This document shows, in pieces, positions 25,966-34,737 of a stretch of 64,000 nucleotides of DNA. The stretch is from an uncultured Collinsella sp. (GTDB taxonomy: Bacteria > Actinomycetota > Coriobacteriia > Coriobacteriales > Coriobacteriaceae), in NCBI GenBank assembly GCA_959602645.1, contig CAUGTZ010000005.1:56192-120191 (forward strand), given 5' to 3'. How positions within the stretch are numbered: the stretch's first letter is position 1; the number at the start of each line of letters is the position of its first letter. Both the position numbers and the translations under genes were made by a program. The notes under the pieces are model-generated. The model searched no databases and had not been told where the DNA came from. It was given only the letters and a program-made list of their open reading frames with translations.

Positions 25966-27168
25966 ATGGACGCCAAGTTTACCGAGCTCGTCGAGCAGCT
26001 GAACGGCCTCGATTTTAAGGGCATGTACGGCAGCGACTTCCTGCACACCTGGGATAAGACCACCGATGAGCTCAAGGCGCTCTACATCGTCGCCGACGCC
26101 CTGCGCGAGCTGCGCGAGAACAACGTTTCGTCCAAGATCTTCGACTCGGGCCTGGCCGTCTCGCTGTTCCGCGACAACTCCACCCGCACGCGCTTCTCCT
26201 TCTCTAAGGCCGCCAACCTGCTCGGCCTTGAGCTGCAGGACCTGGACGAGAAGAAGTCCCAGATCGCCCACGGCGAGACCGTCCGCGAGACCGCTACCAT
26301 GATTTCCTTCATGGCCGACGTCATCGGCATCCGTGACGACATGTACATCGGCAAGGGCGACGCCTACATGGCCGAGGTCTCCGAGTCCGTGCAGCAGGCT
26401 TACGAGGATGGCGTTCTGGATCACCGTCCCACGCTCATCTCCCTGCAGTCCGACTCCGATCACCCCACGCAGTCCTCTGCCGACATGCTCTACCTCATCA
26501 ACGAGTTTGGCGGTCTTGAGAACCTCAAGGGCAAGAAGGTTGCCGTTACCTGGGCCTATTCGCCCTCTTACGGCAAGCCGCTGTCCTGCCCGCAGTCGCT
26601 GATCAGCCTGCTGCCCCGTTTTGGCATGGACGTCACCCTGGCCCACCCCGAGGGCTACGACCTCATGCCCGAGGTCGTCGAGCGCGCCAAGAGCTACGCC
26701 GCCGAGTCCGGCACCACCTTTAAGCAGGTCAACACCATGGCCGAGGCCTTCGAGGGTGCCGACATCGTGATCCCCAAGAGCTGGGCTCCGTTTGCCGCCA
26801 TGGAGAAGCGCACCAACCTGTACGCCGAGGGCGACGATGCCGGCATCGCTGCGCTCGAGAAGGAGCTGCTCGCTCAGAACGCTACGCATCAGGACTGGTG
26901 CTCCACGACCGAGCTCATGGAGAAGACTGCCAACGGCCAGGACACCATCTTTATGCACCCGCTGCCCGCCGACATCTCCGGTGTCTCCTGCGAACACGGC
27001 GAGGTCAACGCCGACGTCTTTGACATGCACCGTGTGGGCATGTACAAGGAGGCCAGCTACAAGCCGTACGCTATCGCAGCTATGATGTTCCTGCAGAAGG
27101 TTGCCGATCCCGCCGCTACCCTCAAGGCCCTCGACGAGCGCAACACCGCCCGTTGGTTCCAGGCCTAA
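25966..27168 (+). CDS. ygeW: YgeW knotted carbamoyltransferase
   Basis: A 400-residue aspartate/ornithine transcarbamoylase relative. The carbamoyl-phosphate loop is FRDNSTRTRFSF, with HPTQSSADML and the C-terminal HPLPADISG. YgeW forms a distinct group of knotted transcarbamoylases; its acceptor is not settled. In this cluster it may form carbamoyl phosphate from a carbamoylated intermediate. No carbamate kinase gene is nearby. It starts at ATG 25966 behind AGAAAGGA. The 200-base gap before it holds a GCCGGGG/CCCCGGC hairpin near 25787-25811. Confidence 0.92.
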   Translation: MDAKFTELVEQLNGLDFKGMYGSDFLHTWDKTTDELKALYIVADALRELRENNVSSKIFDSGLAVSLFRDNSTRTRFSFSKAANLLGLELQDLDEKKSQIAHGETVRETATMISFMADVIGIRDDMYIGKGDAYMAEVSESVQQAYEDGVLDHRPTLISLQSDSDHPTQSSADMLYLINEFGGLENLKGKKVAVTWAYSPSYGKPLSCPQSLISLLPRFGMDVTLAHPEGYDLMPEVVERAKSYAAESGTTFKQVNTMAEAFEGADIVIPKSWAPFAAMEKRTNLYAEGDDAGIAALEKELLAQNATHQDWCSTTELMEKTANGQDTIFMHPLPADISGVSCEHGEVNADVFDMHRVGMYKEASYKPYAIAAMMFLQKVADPAATLKALDERNTARWFQA

Positions 27169-27191
27169 AGCTGGGCTGAGGTAAGCCATGT

Positions 27192-27235
27192 AAAGGGGGC
27201 GCTCTGCCAACCGGCGGGGTGCCCCCTTTTTGCAT
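27192..27235 (+). terminator. Rho-independent terminator after ygeW
   Basis: An AAAGGGGGCGC / GTGCCCCCTTTTT stem with a mismatched upper part and a T-run at 27227-27231. Confidence 0.8.
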
Positions 27236-27319
27236 CGTGGGCGTGCGGGATAAGCGCTTTCGATGTAGATGCCCCGCGACGCGAGTTATGGGTACGATGG
27301 TTTCAGGGGAGGTATCGCC

Positions 27320-27934
27320 ATGAAACTTGGTTGCGTCATTATGGCTTCGGGCGAGGGTAAGCGGTTTGGCTCTAACAAGATGCTTGCCGATATCTATGGC
27401 GAGCCGCTGATTGCCCGGACCATCGATTCGGTTCCCCAGGGCTTTGACGTCGTGGTTTCGACGCGTTGGCCCGAGGTCGCCCAGATTTGCGAGGACAAGC
27501 ATTGCCCGTGCGTGCTGCACGATGGCGAGCTGCGCAGCGAAAGCGTCCGTGCGGGCCTTTCGTGGGGAGTCGATCGTAACTGGAAAGGTTGCCTCTTTTT
27601 GCCGGGCGACCAGCCGCTCGTGAGTTCGGATTCATTCGAGGCTATGGTTCGCGCGTTTGACGAGCGCGGCCGCAAGCGTCCGGTGCGTCTTGCGTGCAAC
27701 GGCGAGCCTTCGAGCCCGGTGCTCTTTCCGGCGGAACTGTTCGATGCACTTATGTGTCTTGAGGGCAAGGACGGCGGCGGTTCGATCCTTAAAGACCGTA
27801 CCGACGTGGTGCTGGTCGAGGCGCGTGCTTACGAACTGTGGGACGTCGATACCGCCAAGGGACAGCGACGCATAACGGAGCATATCGCCGCCTGCTCGTA
27901 TTTTGATCGCGTGGCCAGCTGCATCAACCAATAA
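27320..27934 (+). CDS. ygfJ: YgfJ/MocA-like molybdenum cofactor nucleotidyltransferase
   Basis: A 204-residue GT-A-type nucleotidyltransferase that probably adds CMP (or another nucleotide) to molybdopterin for the hydroxylase at 14140. The N-terminus shows GCVIMASGEGKRFGSNKML, the nucleotide-binding loop, and LFLPGDQPLVS is the metal-binding DxP-like segment. The C-terminal half includes GEPSSPVLFPAELF and GKDGGGSIL. I chose ATG 27320 behind GGGGAGG. It precedes hyuA by nine bases. Confidence 0.87.
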   Translation: MKLGCVIMASGEGKRFGSNKMLADIYGEPLIARTIDSVPQGFDVVVSTRWPEVAQICEDKHCPCVLHDGELRSESVRAGLSWGVDRNWKGCLFLPGDQPLVSSDSFEAMVRAFDERGRKRPVRLACNGEPSSPVLFPAELFDALMCLEGKDGGGSILKDRTDVVLVEARAYELWDVDTAKGQRRITEHIAACSYFDRVASCINQ

Positions 27935-27943
27935 GGAGCAATT

Positions 27944-29311
27944 ATGATCATCATCAAAAACGGTGCGCTCGTGACGCCCCAGGGGCTTCGCCGCGCCGAT
28001 CTTGCTATGGACGGCGATAAGATCGTGCGGATCGCCGCGGCGATTGAGCCGGCCGAGGGCGATACCGTCGAGGATGCCGCGGGCTGCTGGGTATTCCCCG
28101 GCTTTATCGATGGGCACACGCACATGCAGTGTTGGACCGGCATGGACTGGACGGCCGATAGCTTTGAGACCGGCACACGTGCGGCTGCCTGCGGCGGCAC
28201 GACGACCATCGTCGACTACGCGACGGCCGATCGCGGCGTGACCATGCCCGATGCCTTGGCCGAGTGGCATCGCCGCGCCGACGGCACCTGCACGGCCAAC
28301 TACGCTTTTCATATGGCACTCGCCGAGTGGAATGAGCGCAACCGCGCCGATCTTTCGGCCATGCGCGAGGCGGGCGTGTCGTCGTTTAAGACCTACTTTG
28401 CCTACGACCACCTGCGCTTGGACGATGCCGAGACACTCGAGGTGCTCGAGGAGCTCAAGCGTCTCGGCGGTATCCTGTGCGTGCATTGCGAGAACGGCAC
28501 GCTCGTGAACGAGCTGCAGAAGCGCGTGTACGAGCAGGGGATTCATGGGCCCGAGGGGCATGCGCTCAGCCGTCCGGACGTGTGTGAGGCCGAGGCCGTG
28601 AGCCGCCTGCTGTATCTGGCGCACTTGGCCGGCGACGCACCGGTCAACGTGGTGCATCTTTCGACCAAGCTGGGGCTCGAGGCCATTCGCGCTGCCAAGG
28701 CGCGCGGGCAGAAGAACATCTATGTCGAGACCTGCCCTCAATATCTGATGCTCGACGACACCTGCTATCTGGAGCAGGGAGAGGATGGCTTTGCGGGTGC
28801 CAAGTATGTGATGAGTCCGCCGTTGCGCCATGCTGGCGACCGTGCGGCTCTGCGCGAGGCGCTTGTGGCCGGCGAGATCGATACCATCGCTACCGACCAC
28901 TGCAGCTTTAATCTGCACGGGCAAAAGGACCGCGGGCGCGACGACTTCCGCGCGATTCCCAACGGCGGGCCCGGCGTGGAGCATCGTCCCGTCGCGATCG
29001 CCACGAGCTTTGAGGGACAGCTGGGCCCCGAGGACCTCTGCCGCCTGATGAGCGAGAACCCGGCGCGCGTCTTTGGCATGTATCCGCGCAAGGGCTGTCT
29101 TGCCGAGGGTGCCGATGCCGACGTGTGCGTGTGGGATCCCCAGGCGCGCTGGACGATCAGTGCCGCGACGCAGCATCAGGCCGTGGACTACACGCCGCTC
29201 GAGGGCTTTGAGGCGCACGGCCGCGCCAAGGCTGTGTTTGTGAACGGCGTACTGGCTGCGCGCGACGGCGAGCCCACCGGAGCCCAGCCCGGCCGCTACG
29301 TCCCCCGCTAG
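27944..29311 (+). CDS. hyuA: HyuA/dihydropyrimidinase-type cyclic amidohydrolase
   Basis: A 455-residue D-hydantoinase family enzyme that opens cyclic amide rings. The metal site comprises DGHTHMQ (about residue 57), the carboxylated-lysine segment SFKTYFAYDH (about 150), VNVVHLST and IATDHCSF. Substrate-gating segments include CPQYLMLDD and MSPPLR. Orthologues (ygeZ/hyuA) occur in the E. coli island. Here it would open the five-membered ring of an oxidised purine intermediate; this is inference. It starts after AAGGAG. Its stop is 48 bases from the end of convergent yqeC. Confidence 0.9.
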   Translation: MIIIKNGALVTPQGLRRADLAMDGDKIVRIAAAIEPAEGDTVEDAAGCWVFPGFIDGHTHMQCWTGMDWTADSFETGTRAAACGGTTTIVDYATADRGVTMPDALAEWHRRADGTCTANYAFHMALAEWNERNRADLSAMREAGVSSFKTYFAYDHLRLDDAETLEVLEELKRLGGILCVHCENGTLVNELQKRVYEQGIHGPEGHALSRPDVCEAEAVSRLLYLAHLAGDAPVNVVHLSTKLGLEAIRAAKARGQKNIYVETCPQYLMLDDTCYLEQGEDGFAGAKYVMSPPLRHAGDRAALREALVAGEIDTIATDHCSFNLHGQKDRGRDDFRAIPNGGPGVEHRPVAIATSFEGQLGPEDLCRLMSENPARVFGMYPRKGCLAEGADADVCVWDPQARWTISAATQHQAVDYTPLEGFEAHGRAKAVFVNGVLAARDGEPTGAQPGRYVPR

Positions 29312-29325
29312 TAGCAAGGGTGCCG

Positions 29326-29369
29326 CCAGGGTAGCTAAAAGAGCCCCGTCCCAAATTAGCTACCCCTGG
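29326..29369. repeat. Dispersed palindrome, family B (copy 1)
   Basis: Arms CCAGGGTAGCTAA (29326-29338) and TTAGCTACCCCTGG (29356-29369) enclose GAGCCCCGTCCC. Its 28-base core at 29334-29361 differs at one base from 55399-55426. The right arm overlaps the last codons and stop of yqeC. It lies between convergent genes. Confidence 0.85.
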
Positions 29370-30097
29370 AGGCTGGTGGCGACGATGGGGCGGTCGAGAT
29401 CTGTCTCGAAGCGGTCGGCCATCGTGGGGTCGCTGAGCGTGTCGACTTGGTTGAGCATGACGCGTGCGGTGCAGAGTCCCAGCGCCTGCATCTCGGCATT
29501 GAGCACCTGGGCGACGCGCCCTGGGGTGGCAGTGTCGGTGGGCTCGCAGCCGCAGCGCTCGCAGAAGAGCTCGGAGCGATGGACAACCTCGGCGACGGGC
29601 TTGCCCAGCCCCGAGGCGCCGACGAGCCAGACAACGTTGGCCGTGCCAGAGGGAATCACCGGCTCCCAGGTGGCGTGGGCCTTGAGCGGGAGTCGCTTGC
29701 TGCCGTCCGCCTCGGCCAACACATAGTCAAAGCGCTGTGCCAGCTCGTTGAGCGGCTCGGCGGGGGCGGAGAGCTTGCCTGTCTCCGGGTCCAAAACACC
29801 CGCCTGGCAGATGTTTCCGCGGCTCATGCCAGCACATGCCTCGCAGGTGCAGCCGGGAACATGCAGGGCTCCCGGTTTCCAGGGCGCGGCGTCCAGGCGA
29901 CGGCTCGACCCGTCCCACGGCACGCCGGCGACGGGGAACATGCGCGTGGTGGTGCAGAGGAGCACGCGGCCGCCAGCGCGCATGAGCTCGAGACCCAGCG
30001 TCTTCAGCAACGTCGACTTGCCGCCGCTGCCGATAATCGCGGTAATGCCCGGCTCGATCCTGAGCGCCGAGGCAAGATTGCCGCTAACCGTTTCCAT
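29360..30097 (-). CDS. yqeC: YqeC family selenium-dependent hydroxylase accessory protein
   Basis: A 245-residue P-loop protein of the YqeC family, found with selenium-linked molybdenum hydroxylases. The P-loop is ITAIIGSGGKSTLL (about residue 20). Other signatures are LLCTTTRMFP and VLAEADGSKRLPLKAHATWEPVIP. A four-Cys segment (CTCEACAGMSRGNIC) near residue 82 may bind a metal. It probably helps insert or activate the active-site selenium or molybdenum. It is transcribed away from yqeB across a ~100-base gap with an AT-rich promoter region. Confidence 0.88.
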   Translation of the reverse strand: METVSGNLASALRIEPGITAIIGSGGKSTLLKTLGLELMRAGGRVLLCTTTRMFPVAGVPWDGSSRRLDAAPWKPGALHVPGCTCEACAGMSRGNICQAGVLDPETGKLSAPAEPLNELAQRFDYVLAEADGSKRLPLKAHATWEPVIPSGTANVVWLVGASGLGKPVAEVVHRSELFCERCGCEPTDTATPGRVAQVLNAEMQALGLCTARVMLNQVDTLSDPTMADRFETDLDRPIVATSLQG

Positions 30098-30199
30098 CTG
30101 TTCACCGCCGTATAATACTGTGATAATAAATAATCATCAGAGTAGCGGTCGAACCGCTTTTGCTCTGCTCAAACCGTAGCACAGGGAGGTGCCCCGGGA

Positions 30200-30994
30200 A
30201 TGCTCGTTTATGTTCGCGGCGCCGGTGATATCGCCACGGGCGTCGCTGCCCGTTTGGTACGCGCCGGCGTGTCGGTCGTTATGGCCGATATCGCGGTTCC
30301 CACGTGCATCCGTCGCACAATCAGTTTTTGCGAGGCCATTCGCCTGGGCGAGGTCCAGGTCGAGGGCATTCGCGCTCGCTTGGCGCAGACGCCGGCGGAG
30401 GCGCTTGCAATTACCGAGGCCGGAGACGTCGCCGTCGTGGTAGACCCCCAGGCCAAGATGCTCGACGAACTGAAACCTGCTGCCGTGGTCGACGCGATTC
30501 TGGCCAAGCGCAACTTGGGCACCACGCGCGACATGGCGCCTGCCGTCATCGCCGTGGGGCCGGGCTTTACCGCGCCGGTCGATTGCGACGCCGTGGTCGA
30601 GACCATGCGCGGACATTTTCTCGGCCGTGTCATTACCCAAGGTTCGCCCCAGCCCAACACGGGCGTGCCGGGCATCATCGCCGGCTATGGTAAGGAGCGT
30701 GTTATCCACAGCCGCGCCGCCGGCGTGTTTCGGTCCGACCGCGCAATCGGCGACATCGTGAGTGCCGGAGACGTGATTGGCTACGCGGGCGATACGCCCA
30801 TGGTCACGCAGATCGATGGCTGCTTGCGCGGCCTTTTGGCGAACGGCGTGCAGGTGACTGAGGGCTTTAAATGCGCTGATGTCGATCCGCGCGGCGATGC
30901 CAGCTATGTCAACTACATTTCGGACAAGGCGACGTCGGTCGGCGGCGGTGTGCTCGAGGCGCTCGCTATGCTCACCGATGTCTTTAGAGGATAG
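30200..30994 (+). CDS. yqeB: YqeB family selenium-dependent molybdenum hydroxylase protein
   Basis: A 264-residue YqeB-family protein. The N-terminus MLVYVRGAGDIATGVAARLVRAG is a Rossmann-like nucleotide-binding start. GVPGIIAGYGKERVIHSRAAG and GGVLEALAML mark the C-terminal half. It is a marker gene for selenium-linked molybdenum hydroxylase maturation; its biochemical activity is not established. It starts after GGGAGG and is nine bases before xdhC. Confidence 0.9.
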   Translation: MLVYVRGAGDIATGVAARLVRAGVSVVMADIAVPTCIRRTISFCEAIRLGEVQVEGIRARLAQTPAEALAITEAGDVAVVVDPQAKMLDELKPAAVVDAILAKRNLGTTRDMAPAVIAVGPGFTAPVDCDAVVETMRGHFLGRVITQGSPQPNTGVPGIIAGYGKERVIHSRAAGVFRSDRAIGDIVSAGDVIGYAGDTPMVTQIDGCLRGLLANGVQVTEGFKCADVDPRGDASYVNYISDKATSVGGGVLEALAMLTDVFRG

Positions 30995-31003
30995 AAGGCG
31001 GCA

Positions 31004-32047
31004 ATGGAAAAGCTCGATGTTGTGAATGCGGCGCTTGGCGCTCTGAAGGCTGGTAAGACGTGCGAGTTGGTGGTAGTTGCCGGCACGGCAGGGTCGTCAC
31101 CGCGCGGTGTGGGCGCATGGATGGCCGTCTTTGCCGATGGCAGCCAGGCGGGCACCATCGGCGGCGGCAAGATTGAGCTCTTTGCGCTGGATGAGGCGCG
31201 CGAGCTGCTGGCCGCAGAGCAATCGCGTCTGGTTCGCTACACCATGGGCGGCGAGAACTCCGATACCGGCATGATCTGCGGCGGAGCCATCTGCCTGTGC
31301 TACTTGCATCTGGATGAGACCCAGGCGCCGTTGTTCCGGGAAATTGCCGACGTCTTGGCCTATCGGCGCATCGGCGACTTCGTTATCGACTTTGAGCCGT
31401 TTATCGCGAGCGCGCTCGAGGGCGATGTGGCCGAGTACCATGGCGAGGAATCGCGCCGCACCATTGCGGGCTGCCCCGGGCTTTCGCTGGTGGAGGAGGG
31501 GAGTAAGGTCACCTACACCAACGCCGCCTCCGAGATTCCCCCGGCGCACATCGAGACGCTCTGCCCCGAGGGCCTGACCTACATCTTTGGCTGCGGACAC
31601 GTGGGCGCCGCGACGGCGCGGGTGCTCACGGCGGCGGGCTTTGCCGTCGTGGCTTGCGACGACCGCCCCGGCACGCTGACCCCCGAATGGGTGCCCGGTG
31701 TCTACGATCGTCGCCTGGTCGATTACAAGAACCTGAGCAAGCAGTGCCCCATCGGCCCGCGCGACCTGGTGGTCGTCGCCACGGCGGGTCACAAGTCCGA
31801 TATAGACGTGGTGATTCAGGCCATGCGCGCCAAGCCTGCCTACCTGGGCTGCCTGGGATCGCGCCGCAAGACGGCCTTTGTGCGGGCTCGCTTGGAGCAG
31901 GAGGGCTTTACGCAGGAACAGATCGACGGGCTGCACCTGCCGATCGGCGTTGCCATCGAGGCCGAGGACCCCGAGGAGATCGCCATCTCCATAGCCGCCG
32001 AGATGATCCACCTGCGCCGCACCAAGCTCGTCCCCCGCAAGCGCTAG
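31004..32047 (+). CDS. xdhC: XdhC family molybdenum cofactor insertion protein
   Basis: A 347-residue XdhC/CoxI chaperone that binds matured molybdenum cofactor, helps sulfuration and delivers it to xanthine dehydrogenase-type enzymes. The N-terminal XdhC domain shows VAGTAGSSPRGVGAWMAVF and TIGGGKIEL. The C-terminal Rossmann domain shows YIFGCGHVGAATARVL and the XdhC-type CLGSRRK. ATG 31004 follows GAAGG. Its client here is most likely the enzyme at 14140. Confidence 0.9.
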   Translation: MEKLDVVNAALGALKAGKTCELVVVAGTAGSSPRGVGAWMAVFADGSQAGTIGGGKIELFALDEARELLAAEQSRLVRYTMGGENSDTGMICGGAICLCYLHLDETQAPLFREIADVLAYRRIGDFVIDFEPFIASALEGDVAEYHGEESRRTIAGCPGLSLVEEGSKVTYTNAASEIPPAHIETLCPEGLTYIFGCGHVGAATARVLTAAGFAVVACDDRPGTLTPEWVPGVYDRRLVDYKNLSKQCPIGPRDLVVVATAGHKSDIDVVIQAMRAKPAYLGCLGSRRKTAFVRARLEQEGFTQEQIDGLHLPIGVAIEAEDPEEIAISIAAEMIHLRRTKLVPRKR

Positions 32048-32174
32048 TCGCATCTCAAATGAGCTGCCCCAGCCCTCTGCCGCATGCGGGTCAAAATGCT
32101 ACCTGTGCCATATGCCCTATAATGTCCGCCCGTTGGGCGGCATAGGGCCGCTGCCTAGGGTATGGGAGGCGCAA

Positions 32175-33488
32175 ATGGCAGAGTCGGCAGCAGGGGACGC
32201 CCTGTTCGAGCGTACGGGAGAAGTATCGTTTGTGCAGGTATTGCCCCATGCGTTGCAACATGTGCTGGCGGCGTTCGCGGGCATCGTCACGCCCGCCATC
32301 ATCATTGCGTCGGTCTGCGGCTTTACCCCTCAAGAGGAAGCCGCCGTCATTCAGGCATCGCTGGTTCTCTCGGCGCTCGACATTTTCCTTCAACAGTTCC
32401 CCATAAAAGGCATCGTTGGTTCGGGCCTGCCCATCGTGATGGGCGCGAGCTTCACCTTCGTGCCGGCGCTCAAGGCGGTCGGTCTCGAGCTTGGCTTTGA
32501 GGCCGTGCTGGGCGCCCAGGTAATCGGTGGCGCGCTCGTCGTGCTCTTCGGCCTGCTGTTTAGGCGCGTGAGTTTTCTGTTCCCGGCCCCGGTGCTCGGC
32601 ACCGTCATCTTTGTCATTGGCCTGTCTCTGTGCCCGGTCGCTGTGGCTTCTATGGCGGGCGGGGAGGGCGCTGCTGATTTCGGCAGTGTCACCAACTGGG
32701 CCGTCGCGCTCGTGACGTTTGTCGTCACCTTTGCGGCCGGTAACTACGGCAAGGGCGCGCTTAGGCTGGGCAGCATCTTGGCCGGTATCTGCGCGGGCTT
32801 TGTTTTGGCTGCGGTGTTGGGCATGGTCGATTTCTCGGCCATCGCGACTGCCAGCTGGTTCGCCCCGCCGGCTCTGGGCGCCCATCGCCTAGTGTTCGAC
32901 CCGGCCGCGTGCGCCGTCGTGGGCGTCGTCGCCATTGTCAACGCCGTGCAGGTCATGGGCGAGTTTGCCGCCGTGTCGTCCGCTGCGCTCGATACCCCTG
33001 CGACCGATAGCCAGATCTCGGGTGGCCTGATCGCCAACGGCCTGGTCGGTATGCTGTCAGGCTTTTTGGGCGGCGTCCCCACGGCAACCTTTGGCCAGAA
33101 TGTGGGCATTATCGCCGAGAACAAGGTCGTCAACCGCATGGTCTTTACGCTTGCCGCCGCCATCTTGCTCATCGCGGGCCTGCTGCCCAAGTGCGCGGCA
33201 GTGCTCACGTCCATTCCGCAGCCGGTAATCGGCGGCGCCACGATCGGCGTGTTCGCGACCATTGGCATGAACGGTGTGGTCATGTTTGCCCGCCACGGCC
33301 TGTCTCAGCGCGATACCACGCTCATGGGTCTCTCTATCGCCTTTGGCACGGGCATTGAGCGCACGGCCGGCGCGCTTGCTGGCGCTGGATTCCCGGCATG
33401 GGTCGGCACGGTGTTCGGTGGCTCATCCATTGCCGTCGCCGCGCTCGTTGCTGTGATCCTCAACCTGGTCCTGCCTCGCCAAAAATAA
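32175..33488 (+). CDS. Nucleobase:cation symporter-2 (xanthine/uric acid permease), copy 2
   Basis: A 437-residue NCS2 permease paralogous to that at 7542. Shared segments are PHALQHVLAAFAGIVTPAIII, GGVPTATFGQNVGIIAENKVV and PQPVIGGATIGVFATIGMNG. I chose ATG 32175 behind GGGAGG; the earlier start at 32112 gives a non-homologous leader. A 126-base gap separates it from xdhC. The two copies may differ in substrate (for example uric acid against xanthine), which sequence alone does not show. Confidence 0.9.
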   Translation: MAESAAGDALFERTGEVSFVQVLPHALQHVLAAFAGIVTPAIIIASVCGFTPQEEAAVIQASLVLSALDIFLQQFPIKGIVGSGLPIVMGASFTFVPALKAVGLELGFEAVLGAQVIGGALVVLFGLLFRRVSFLFPAPVLGTVIFVIGLSLCPVAVASMAGGEGAADFGSVTNWAVALVTFVVTFAAGNYGKGALRLGSILAGICAGFVLAAVLGMVDFSAIATASWFAPPALGAHRLVFDPAACAVVGVVAIVNAVQVMGEFAAVSSAALDTPATDSQISGGLIANGLVGMLSGFLGGVPTATFGQNVGIIAENKVVNRMVFTLAAAILLIAGLLPKCAAVLTSIPQPVIGGATIGVFATIGMNGVVMFARHGLSQRDTTLMGLSIAFGTGIERTAGALAGAGFPAWVGTVFGGSSIAVAALVAVILNLVLPRQK

Positions 33489-33501
33489 CGCCTCATATAT
33501 G

Positions 33502-33568
33502 AGTTGCGGTGAAATACGGGCTGTTTAAGCCTGTTAGGCCGCCAAACAGTCCCTATTTCACCGCAACT
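33502..33568. repeat. Dispersed-type palindrome, family C
   Basis: Perfect 15-bp arms AGTTGCGGTGAAATA (33502-33516) and TATTTCACCGCAACT (33554-33568), with an inner GGGCTGTTT / AAACAGTCCC pairing. There is no T-run. It sits between the permease and rplE, so it may separate the purine cluster from the ribosomal operon. Confidence 0.85.
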
Positions 33569-33795
33569 GCTTGTTGGGACCCATTTGTGCGGGGGAGTTG
33601 TGGAGTTGTGCAGGCAGACGAGGTTTTTCTGGAAATACGCTCTCGATGCGCGTATAGTACCGATTGTTTTGTCGGCTCCTGCTGTGTCGAGTCCAAACCG
33701 CGAAATGCCATGAGCGGCGCGGATGCAGCCAGGAGGCACGAGGACAACCCATCGTGGCCACGCCCCGTGCTTAAAACCCCAAGAAGGAGTGAACA
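33569..33795 (+). promoter_or_regulatory. Leader/promoter region of the rplE operon
   Basis: No ORF. A TATAGT -10-like box stands at 33653-33658 with TGGAAA at 33630-33635 (17-base spacer). It would give a ~135-base leader before ATG 33796, which has AAGGAG upstream. No rplN or rplX remnant was recognised. Confidence 0.35.
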
Positions 33796-34353
33796 ATGGC
33801 AGAAGAGAAGTATGTGCCGCGTCTGAAGACCAAGTACAACAACGAGGTCAAGCAGCAGCTTCAGGACAAGTTCCAGTACGAGAACGTCATGATGATCCCC
33901 AAGTTTGAGAAGATCGTCGTGAACATGGGTGTCGGCGAGGCCGCTACCGATTCCAAGGCCATCGACGGTGCCGTGCGCGACCTGCGCGCCATCACCGGCC
34001 AGCAGCCGATGATCACCCGTGCCCGCAAGTCCATCGCTACCTTCCGCCTGCGCGCTGGTATGCCGATCGGCTGCAAGGTTACCCTGCGTGGCGACCGTAT
34101 GTGGGAGTTCTTCGATCGTCTGACCTCCGTCGCGATCCCCCGTATCCGCGACTTCCGCGGCATCTCCGCCAAGAGCTTCGACGGCCGTGGTAACTTCTCC
34201 ATGGGCGTCACCGAGCAGCTCATCTTCCCCGAGATCGACTTCGACTCCGTCGATCACCAGCGTGGTATGGACATCACTTTCGTGACCACCGCCAACACCG
34301 ATGAGGAGGCCAAGGCCCTTCTGGACGCCTTCGGTTTCCCGTTCAAGAAATAG
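33796..34353 (+). CDS. rplE: 50S ribosomal protein L5
   Basis: A 185-residue L5, part of the central protuberance and 5S rRNA binding. Signatures are MMIPKFEKIVVNMGVGEA, QPMITRARKSIATFRLR and RGMDITFVTTANTDEEAKALL. The length is normal. It opens the ribosomal run here; rplN and rplX, usually directly upstream, are not in the window. Confidence 0.97.
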   Translation: MAEEKYVPRLKTKYNNEVKQQLQDKFQYENVMMIPKFEKIVVNMGVGEAATDSKAIDGAVRDLRAITGQQPMITRARKSIATFRLRAGMPIGCKVTLRGDRMWEFFDRLTSVAIPRIRDFRGISAKSFDGRGNFSMGVTEQLIFPEIDFDSVDHQRGMDITFVTTANTDEEAKALLDAFGFPFKK

Positions 34354-34432
34354 GTTCACCTGCCCTATGAGCGCCGTTCCCAGAAGGGGGCGGCGCTTGG
34401 GGCGAACAATACTCTATGTGAGGAGGATATAA

Positions 34433-34618
34433 GTGGCTAAGACATCGATGATCGTCAAGTGCAATCGCAAGCAGAAGTTCTCTACTCGTGAGTACACGCG
34501 CTGCCAGCGCTGCGGCCGTCCGCACTCTGTGTACCGCAAGTTCGGCCTGTGCCGTGTCTGCTTCCGCGAGCTTGCACTCAAGGGCGAGCTTCCCGGCGTT
34601 AAGAAGGCCAGCTGGTAA
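34433..34618 (+). CDS. rpsZ: 30S ribosomal protein S14, zinc-binding type
   Basis: A 61-residue type Z S14. The zinc ribbon is CQRCGRPHSVYRKFGLCRVC. It starts at a GTG behind GAGGAG. It is needed for 30S head assembly. Confidence 0.97.
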   Translation: MAKTSMIVKCNRKQKFSTREYTRCQRCGRPHSVYRKFGLCRVCFRELALKGELPGVKKASW

Positions 34619-34737
34619 GTCACTACCAGCGTTTCAAGCATCAGTTTGGAACAGGGAAAACGCGCTAAAAAGGCTTTGCCGTTAAGGGCGGCGAAGAACC
34701 AAGAGCACGTGTTCATCAAGAACGAAGGAGAATCTGT

